A stretch of DNA of 7,307 nucleotides, taken from contig CALVHJ010000068.1 of the NCBI GenBank assembly GCA_944327425.1, positions 1-7,307 on the forward strand. Direction: 5' to 3'. How positions within the stretch are numbered: the stretch's first letter is position 1; each line of letters starts with the position of its first letter. Shown here piece after piece: positions 1-4,790 of the stretch. The notes below the pieces were generated by a model. The model saw only the letters and a list, made by a program, of their open reading frames with translations, was not told the origin of the DNA and did not search any database. A program made the position numbers and the translations under genes. Source of the DNA: an uncultured Bacilli bacterium. GTDB taxonomy: Bacteria > Bacillota_I > Bacilli_A > RF39 > UBA660.

Positions 1-5
1 TTGCA

Positions 6-13
6 CTCTCCTT
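6..13 (-). promoter_or_regulatory. Ribosome binding site of a gene beyond the left edge (probably ftsZ)
   Basis: AAGGAGAG on the minus strand overlaps the ftsA TAA stop (14-12). Only five further bases are in the window, so the start codon lies just outside. ftsA is followed by ftsZ in many Bacillota, so that is the expected gene, but nothing of it is visible. Confidence 0.6.
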
Positions 14-1253
14 AACTATCAAAAAAATATCCAAATAATTTTCCTAATATCGAATTTTCATTAATACTCACTTTTTTATGAATACCACTTAATATTTCTA
101 ATTCGTCTAAGTTAAATACAGAATATTCTTTATTTTTTAATTTTAATCTTCCATTATAGTATTTAATAATTCCAATACATGTGCTAAATTTGTTATTTCT
201 TGCACCTACAATATCTATTTTACCAAGAATATGGGGTTTAGTAAAGACTTTATCGAGCAAATTGTTAAAATCTGCTATTTCACTAGACCCTCCAGTTACA
301 ATTATATATTCAATTTCTCTTTTTGTTAAGAGGTTAATTTGTTTTTTTGATAATTCTAATATTTCTTTTAGTCTACTTTCGATAATTTCGCTTAAATCTA
401 ATTGATTAATAGTAACGTCTTCACCAAGACGATCAGTTACAATGATTCTTTCTTCTTTTTTAGCCATATCACTACAAGCTAGACCAATTCGTTCTTTTAA
501 TTCTCTCGCATCCTTTTTGGTTATTTTGTAAATGTAGGCTATATCATTGTCGATGTTGGCCCCTCCGAGTTCAATAACCTCGGCTTTAGTAAGGATACCT
601 TTATTAAAGATTGATACAGTTGTTGTTTCTTCGCCTATGTTTATTATGGCACCAATTTTATTACCAGACTCTTTAAAACGATTAGTAGCATAATCAGCTA
701 AAGATGTTGTTACAATATCTATTACTTTTATACCAATACTTTCTAAAACTCTTAGAAAAGAAGTAACATTACTTTTGGGTACAGTTACCAAAACAGCTTT
801 TAAAGATAACTTGTGACCAATCATATTAATTGGATTTTTAACAATATCACTATCTACTTTGTATGTAGTAGGTAAAATAGAAACTAATTCGTCATCTTCC
901 CCTATTTTATTGTAACTAGTAGCGTGCATGGCTCTAATTAGATCTTGATAAGTTACAAGATGGTCTTCATTGGTAATGGTACTTGAACCTTCAGACATTT
1001 GAGATTGAGTGTAGTAAGCTGGTATTCCTAAAACAACTTCTTTTACAGGTATGCCAAGCATTTCTTCAGCTTTATGAAAAGTTTCTTTTAAAACAGGTAT
1101 TAATTCTTCTTTATTATATATTAATCCCTTCTTTACACCTTTACAAGGTATTTCAGAAACACAAAGAATATTAAGCTTGTTTTTGACAAACTCGCCAACT
1201 ATAAGTTTAATTGTATTTGTTCCAATGTCTAAACTTGCTATAATTTTCCTCAT
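12..1253 (-). CDS. ftsA: Cell division protein FtsA (actin-like membrane tether for FtsZ)
   Basis: FtsA anchors FtsZ filaments to the inner face of the membrane and helps recruit the divisome. The protein has 413 residues, normal for the family. The actin-fold phosphate-1 loop is DIGTNTIK (9-16). The FtsA-specific 1C subdomain follows (about 85-165), with the typical VKNPINMIGHKL stretch (138-149) and then VLVTVPKSNV. GGANIDNDIA (230-239) matches the family GGxxxTxDIA pattern, and the adenosine motif is IIVTGGSSEIADF (317-329). The C-terminus SILGKLFGYFFDS (401-413) is a plausible membrane-targeting amphipathic helix after a short linker. Unusual: the phosphate-2 motif, normally DxGGGT, reads NIGEET (205-210), so nucleotide hydrolysis may be altered. 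The ATG start is supported by AGGAGG five nt upstream. A ribosome binding site at the stop predicts a coupled downstream gene. Confidence 0.95.
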   Translation of the reverse strand: MRKIIASLDIGTNTIKLIVGEFVKNKLNILCVSEIPCKGVKKGLIYNKEELIPVLKETFHKAEEMLGIPVKEVVLGIPAYYTQSQMSEGSSTITNEDHLVTYQDLIRAMHATSYNKIGEDDELVSILPTTYKVDSDIVKNPINMIGHKLSLKAVLVTVPKSNVTSFLRVLESIGIKVIDIVTTSLADYATNRFKESGNKIGAIINIGEETTTVSIFNKGILTKAEVIELGGANIDNDIAYIYKITKKDARELKERIGLACSDMAKKEERIIVTDRLGEDVTINQLDLSEIIESRLKEILELSKKQINLLTKREIEYIIVTGGSSEIADFNNLLDKVFTKPHILGKIDIVGARNNKFSTCIGIIKYYNGRLKLKNKEYSVFNLDELEILSGIHKKVSINENSILGKLFGYFFDS

Positions 1254-1279
1254 AGTTTCCTCCTACTATTTTCTTCTTA

Positions 1280-1308
1280 ATTATACTTTAATTTTGGTGT
1301 TTTTTCAA
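1280..1308 (-). promoter_or_regulatory. Strong sigma-A-type promoter of ftsA
   Basis: On the minus strand -35 TTGAAA (1308-1303), a 17-bp spacer and a perfect -10 TATAAT (1285-1280) are present. The start is predicted near 1274, giving a leader of ~20 nt that contains the AGGAGG (1264-1259). It sits immediately after the preceding terminator, so ftsA is transcribed independently of the alarmone operon. Confidence 0.8.
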
Positions 1309-1311
1309 GAT

Positions 1312-1343
1312 ATTAAGAAAAAAAGTTCCTAGATGGGAACCTA
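1312..1343 (-). terminator. Intrinsic terminator after the alarmone hydrolase gene
   Basis: On the minus strand AGGTTCC pairs with GGAACTT (core GTTCC 1340-1336 with GGAAC 1329-1325, extended by a G-U and an A-T pair) around the loop CATCTA. TTTTTCTT follows. The stem starts inside the TAG stop codon (1343-1341). It separates the membrane protein/hydrolase operon from ftsA. Confidence 0.75.
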
Positions 1344-2882
1344 TTTAGGCTTTTTTAAAGATAAATTTAGTGGTTCTTCATTAAGATTAGCTTTTAAATT
1401 GTTATTTTTGGTTAATATAATAACATGATCATTTTCTTTTAAAGGAAAATCTAAATTAACCATTGCACCATTTACAATAGCACCAATGGCTTCATCTTTT
1501 AATTCAGAGTGAATTTTTTCGGCTAAATCAAGAACGGTTGATGCCCCAGGCAAACAATATATGGCATTATCAGCGACATGAACATTGATTTTATCCGATA
1601 GTAATTCTCTTACCGTTTTTTCTAAAAATAATAAAGGATTTTCGATTTCTTCGTTTTCTTGAAGAGCTTTAAAGAAAGGATTGGTCTTTAATAATTCTTC
1701 TTGGATCTCATCTAAAGTTTTTTCTGGATGGATATCTAGAAGGGCTGCAAAACCATAGCTGTTGACTAAAAACATTTCTTTGGTAAATATTTGAATTTGA
1801 ATAGGAATATATTCATTAGTTATCTTGCTTCTTCTTGTTTCTATTTTAACCTCACCATTTTTATTTTTAGTAAATTTATAGCCAGGAATTGACAAATGAA
1901 GAGCTTGATAACCGTTGGGCTTAGGACTTGTTATATAGTCTTTAGTATAAGCATCAAGCACTTGATATTTTTGACGTATTTTATCCGCTACTTTCTCGCA
2001 GTCACTAGGATTATCAACCATAATGGTATAACGAATTAAATTAGGAATTTCGGAAATTTTGTAATTATTAGTTAAATGTTGATAAATAGCAAATGTGCTT
2101 TTTAGACTTACTCTAACATCACCTGTTATACTTAAATTACTAAGCATATTTCTAAATAATAATAATTCATATTCTATTTCTTCTTGATGTTTTAAAGAAT
2201 AATCTTTACGCATTCCTTTAATTACCCGATATTCACGTTCGTTTAAATATTTTAATGATAAATCGGCTAATTCTTCTTTGGCTATGTAAGAACCAATATG
2301 ATTGGCTAAGGGTACAAATATCCTTAATGTCTCAGCACTTTTAAATCTTCTTTTGGGTTCTTCTTTATATTCTAGTGTTCGCATGTTGTGAAGACGATCG
2401 GCTAATTTTATTAGGATTATACAATAAAATTTTAGACTTGATAATAGTAAAAGGCGGTTATAAAAAGCTTCTTTTTCTTCTTTGGTATTGTATTTTAATT
2501 CGCCTATCTTCGTTACTCCCATAATAAGACTTGCTATGTATTTACCAAAATGTTTTTCTAAAAATTCATAGGTTATGCCACAGTCTTCAACAGTATCATG
2601 TAAAAGAGAAGCAACAATACTACTTGAATCATGTAAATTTAGTTCTTCAAGTAAGATATAAGCAACATGAACAGGATGAATAATGTATGGTTCTCCACTC
2701 TTTCTTTTTTGACCACGATGTAAATCTTTAGCCATTAAATAGGCTTTTTTTATCATTAAAATTTCTTGATCATTAAAATACTTTTTACATTCTTTAATAA
2801 GTTCAGTATAAATATCTCCTTGATTAAATTCTTTAGAAGATCTAAATCTCCTTAAAGCTTTTTTTATTAATTCTTCAAACAT
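1341..2882 (-). CDS. RelA/SpoT-family protein: (p)ppGpp hydrolase with degenerate synthetase domain, ending after TGS
   Basis: This cytoplasmic protein probably hydrolyses (p)ppGpp to GDP/GTP and pyrophosphate. The N-terminal HD domain keeps every residue I know to matter in Streptococcus Rel: R60 in RKSGEPYIIHP, H69, H95-D96, E99-D100 (HDTVED), and D162 and N166 in LADRLHNMRTL. The synthetase-like domain (about 240-385) keeps the fold motifs KDY (314-316) and PKPNGYQALH (320-329) but has lost key positions. The GRxK motif reads VSLK (258-261). The catalytic Asp before the LxAIR strand is N281. The EIQIRT glutamate is Q362, with Arg replaced by F366. Synthesis is therefore unlikely. A TGS domain follows (about 431-493). 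The protein stops at 513 residues, where full Rel proteins (~735) continue into zinc-finger and ACT/RRM regions. A terminator follows at once, so this is the native architecture and not a frameshift. It shares an operon with the membrane protein upstream. No symbol is given because rel, relA and spoT all imply more than is shown. Confidence 0.93.
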   Translation of the reverse strand: MFEELIKKALRRFRSSKEFNQGDIYTELIKECKKYFNDQEILMIKKAYLMAKDLHRGQKRKSGEPYIIHPVHVAYILLEELNLHDSSSIVASLLHDTVEDCGITYEFLEKHFGKYIASLIMGVTKIGELKYNTKEEKEAFYNRLLLLSSLKFYCIILIKLADRLHNMRTLEYKEEPKRRFKSAETLRIFVPLANHIGSYIAKEELADLSLKYLNEREYRVIKGMRKDYSLKHQEEIEYELLLFRNMLSNLSITGDVRVSLKSTFAIYQHLTNNYKISEIPNLIRYTIMVDNPSDCEKVADKIRQKYQVLDAYTKDYITSPKPNGYQALHLSIPGYKFTKNKNGEVKIETRRSKITNEYIPIQIQIFTKEMFLVNSYGFAALLDIHPEKTLDEIQEELLKTNPFFKALQENEEIENPLLFLEKTVRELLSDKINVHVADNAIYCLPGASTVLDLAEKIHSELKDEAIGAIVNGAMVNLDFPLKENDHVIILTKNNNLKANLNEEPLNLSLKKPK

Positions 2883-2889
2883 AACTACA

Positions 2890-2895
2890 CCCCCT
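2890..2895 (-). promoter_or_regulatory. G-rich ribosome binding site of the alarmone hydrolase gene
   Basis: AGGGGG on the minus strand lies 7 nt before the ATG at 2882, within the 21-nt gap after the membrane protein stop. It is more G-rich than the AGGAGG used by ftsA or the AGGTGAT of the gene upstream. The 8-mer TCAGGGGG that contains it also occurs in the small RNA terminator hairpin (4687-4694). Confidence 0.75.
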
Positions 2896-2903
2896 GATAT
2901 ATT

Positions 2904-4487
2904 TTACAGCAATTTTATACTATATGCAACATTTCTAATTGTAACTACGATATTAATTGTATCGGCATTATTTATAGTTCTAGGAACAGCAAGAACGGCT
3001 TTATCAGTATAAGATGATGGATTAAGTAAATTAGCAATGGCTGTATAATCTTTATCGTCAATACTATATTCTATTTCAACAAAATCACGGAAAAAGGAGC
3101 GATATGTTTTAGGACTTGATAAGTATAGCGATGATGAATCTAAAACTAAATTGTAGTCTAATACTAGTAATGTATTGAGATTAGTGTCTGGTCTTATATA
3201 ATCAGTAGATAATAAGCAATTATTTTCGGTTAGACAGTTTTCATAGTTATAGCTGAAAAAATCAGTTAATTCATAATCAATAATAGCAAATTCACTTTGA
3301 CCTAAATTAGTGTTTGACAAACTAATATTCATTCCTTCATTAATAAAGGTCGTTCTTATATTATCATTAATAAGAGTTGGATTTATATTTATTTTATTAG
3401 TGTTTCCATAACCAGAATAAGCTTCTAAATGAAAATTTTTACGAATATCACTAGCATCTATTTCATAGGCTATGACATAAGATGATGTATCATTTCCTTT
3501 TATATAAGCATCACGATATGGGTCGCCATAATCAACAAAGTAATTACCAGCAGTTATATCAGGGGTTTCATAAACTCTATCTCCTACTAAAGCAAGATTT
3601 GAATAACTTAATTGAAGATTTTCTTCATAACGATTAGTAATGTCTATTTTAATGATAACATAGTATTTTCCATCTTTAATAACTTTACCATTTTGGGAAA
3701 GATTGGAAATATAACTATCTGTTATGCTTATATTTAAGTTGCCAAAGGCTAAACTTTCATTTTCACGGTAAACTCTTTGATAAATAGTTCGGTTAGTATA
3801 TATGATATTGCCTATTATTAAAATAATAACTACTATGATTACCGTAAATATAAATTTGTTTTCTTTATAATAATAACTTAATTCTCGAAAGAAACGTCTA
3901 ATTGTTCTTTTTAGTTTGTAGGTATCCCCACCTATAAGAAATTCTACTTCTTCACTATCTTCACTGCTTATTTCTAATTCATCTAAATCACTTTTAAAAT
4001 TAAATTTTTTAATATTAAAGCCAATACCTCTTATGGCAGTAAAAATAACAAAAATGTATTGACTGTAATGGACAATGGTTGCTAAATCACGAATTATGTT
4101 GACAAAAGTATTAGCAATGGTATCATCTTCAATAGCTTTAAAAACACTAAAACTGGCTGTTAATAAAATAAATATAGCTATATAGTAAACTATTGTTATA
4201 TTATAGAATTTAGTCGGCTTTTCTTTTTGTTGTAATAATATAGAAATAGTTATGAAAGAACCAATAAGGATAATAATAGCTAAATACATGAAGATGTTTA
4301 TATAATCACTTGATAGGCTTTGTAAAACGTTTGATGATGATAATAAATAACCATTAGCTACATAAGTTCTAAAAAATTCGATTATTTGTTTGGTTTGAGT
4401 GATTAGATAAAGCATAGGTAATAATAGTACTAAGTGAATAATTCTAAAATGCTTAATCATAAAAGCATATGGCTTCTTTATAATCAT
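2904..4487 (-). CDS. Five-helix membrane protein with a large extracytoplasmic beta-rich domain, function unknown
   Basis: I do not recognise this 527-residue protein by name. A basic N-terminus (KKPYAFMIKHFR) precedes hydrophobic helices at about 12-31, 62-86, 95-117, 126-152 (weaker) and 211-231. The positive-inside pattern puts the N-terminus and residues 153-210 in the cytoplasm and residues 232-527 outside. The cytoplasmic linker has an acidic stretch (DLDELEISSEDSEEVEF, 167-183) followed by a basic one (KLKRTIRRFFREL). The outer part begins with a region (about 245-345) that resembles DUF4352-like immunoglobulin folds: an FGNLNISI strand, KYYVIIKIDITNR, and a YVIAYEID strand after a polar loop. 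This resemblance is by eye only. A second beta-rich part (380-527) holds the only two cysteines there, C418 and C424, a possible disulfide. The ATG at 4487 is chosen for its ribosome binding site. The stop lies 21 nt before the alarmone hydrolase gene, implying co-transcription. A role in envelope sensing is inference. Confidence 0.85.
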   Translation of the reverse strand: MIIKKPYAFMIKHFRIIHLVLLLPMLYLITQTKQIIEFFRTYVANGYLLSSSNVLQSLSSDYINIFMYLAIIILIGSFITISILLQQKEKPTKFYNITIVYYIAIFILLTASFSVFKAIEDDTIANTFVNIIRDLATIVHYSQYIFVIFTAIRGIGFNIKKFNFKSDLDELEISSEDSEEVEFLIGGDTYKLKRTIRRFFRELSYYYKENKFIFTVIIVVIILIIGNIIYTNRTIYQRVYRENESLAFGNLNISITDSYISNLSQNGKVIKDGKYYVIIKIDITNRYEENLQLSYSNLALVGDRVYETPDITAGNYFVDYGDPYRDAYIKGNDTSSYVIAYEIDASDIRKNFHLEAYSGYGNTNKININPTLINDNIRTTFINEGMNISLSNTNLGQSEFAIIDYELTDFFSYNYENCLTENNCLLSTDYIRPDTNLNTLLVLDYNLVLDSSSLYLSSPKTYRSFFRDFVEIEYSIDDKDYTAIANLLNPSSYTDKAVLAVPRTINNADTINIVVTIRNVAYSIKLL

Positions 4488-4491
4488 CTTC

Positions 4492-4498
4492 ATCACCT
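4492..4498 (-). promoter_or_regulatory. Ribosome binding site that decides the start of the membrane protein
   Basis: AGGTGAT on the minus strand lies 4-5 nt before the ATG at 4487. It would be inside the coding sequence if the upstream in-frame TTG at 4517 were used. That TTG also lies inside the predicted promoter and has no Shine-Dalgarno sequence. Confidence 0.65.
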
Positions 4499-4507
4499 GC
4501 TGATATA

Positions 4508-4536
4508 ATTTTAACAAAACTAACCACTTTTGTAAA
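4508..4536 (-). promoter_or_regulatory. Sigma-A-type promoter for the membrane protein / alarmone hydrolase operon
   Basis: On the minus strand -35 TTTACA (4536-4531), a 17-bp spacer and -10 TAAAAT (4513-4508) are in register. The predicted start near 4502 leaves a leader of only ~15 nt before the ATG at 4487, enough for the ribosome binding site but not for a riboswitch. It is divergent from the small-RNA promoter. The two -35 boxes are separated by ~38 bp of nearly pure A/T that could serve both. Confidence 0.55.
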
Positions 4537-4574
4537 TTAATTTTAAAAAAAATTAAAAAATTAACTAAAAAGTG

Positions 4575-4603
4575 TTGACAAAAAACCTTTTTTCCTTTAA
4601 TAT
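4575..4603 (+). promoter_or_regulatory. Sigma-A-type promoter for the plus-strand small RNA
   Basis: A perfect -35 TTGACA (4575-4580) is followed by a 17-bp spacer and the -10 TAATAT (4598-4603, 4 of 6 consensus). The predicted start is near 4609-4611, directly before the first hairpin. The A/T-rich stretch upstream (4537-4572) could act as an UP element. Confidence 0.6.
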
Positions 4604-4608
4604 AAACA

Positions 4609-4710
4609 TCACCAATTCACTTAACAGGCGAATTGGTGCTAGTATCACACTAGTCAACCCCTTTTTATTCTTTTAAGAAGCTGTCTTCAGGGGGCAGCTT
4701 CGATTTTTTT
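4609..4710 (+). ncRNA. Candidate orphan small RNA with three hairpins
   Basis: A ~100-nt plus-strand unit lies between two minus-strand genes and has its own promoter and terminator. Three stems are visible. Stem 1 is CACCAATTC (4610-4618) with GAATTGGTG (4630-4638), 9 bp, loop of 11 nt. Stem 2 is CTAGT (4639-4643) with ACTAG (4649-4653), 5 bp, directly stacked on stem 1. Stem 3 is the terminator hairpin (4677-4701). A single-stranded linker 4654-4676 contains AACCCCTTTTT, the kind of C-rich seed used by several Bacillota small RNAs to bind Shine-Dalgarno sequences. The same CCCC could pair with GGGGG at 4690-4694 of the terminator hairpin. There is no start codon with a plausible reading frame and no plus-strand gene downstream, so a leader or riboswitch role is unlikely. 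It matches no family I recognise (not 6S, SRP RNA, tmRNA or RNase P). Its function is unknown. Confidence 0.65.
4677..4710 (+). terminator. Intrinsic terminator of the small RNA
   Basis: GAAGCTGTCT (4677-4686) pairs with GGGCAGCTTC (4692-4701), 10 bp including two G-U pairs, around the loop TCAGG. Seven T residues follow at 4704-4710. The T tract is only on the plus-strand side, and the minus strand lacks one after this hairpin. This fixes the direction of the transcription unit. Confidence 0.85.
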
Positions 4711-4754
4711 GTAACAAAAAGCTTTAATTAAATTAAGAAAATAACTTTAGAAAT

Positions 4755-4790
4755 AAAAGAAAAACTTCTCATTAATTTTGAGAAGCTTTA
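4755..4790 (-). terminator. Intrinsic terminator of nifJ
   Basis: On the minus strand AAAGCTTCTC pairs with GAGAAGTTTT (positions 4789-4780 and 4770-4761 on either side of the loop), giving a stem of about 10 bp with one G-U pair. The T-rich run TTTTTCTTTT follows. The loop contains the nifJ TAA stop (4774-4772), so the last codons form the upstream arm. It also faces the end of the plus-strand small RNA, so the two units converge without running into each other. Confidence 0.8.

Noticed and set aside
181..1174. Plus-strand open frames at 181-405 and 983-1174
   Set aside because: Both are antisense shadows of ftsA in an A/T-rich gene and have no recognisable product.
1341..1345. Frameshift or truncation as the cause of the missing C-terminus of the RelA/SpoT homologue
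   Set aside because: The stop is followed at once by a terminator and the ftsA promoter, and no remnant of zinc-finger or ACT coding sequence exists downstream.
4488..4517. TTG at 4517 as start of the membrane protein, adding ten residues
   Set aside because: It overlaps the predicted -10 region and lacks a ribosome binding site. The ATG at 4487 has AGGTGAT at proper spacing.
4639..4653. CTAGT-N5-ACTAG as a protein-binding operator
   Set aside because: It lies inside the predicted transcript, stacked on another hairpin, so RNA structure explains it better. An operator role cannot be excluded.
4537..4711. Riboswitch or leader for the membrane protein operon on the minus strand
   Set aside because: The hairpin T tract is on the plus-strand side only, and the best minus-strand promoter lies downstream of the structure, leaving a leader of ~15 nt.
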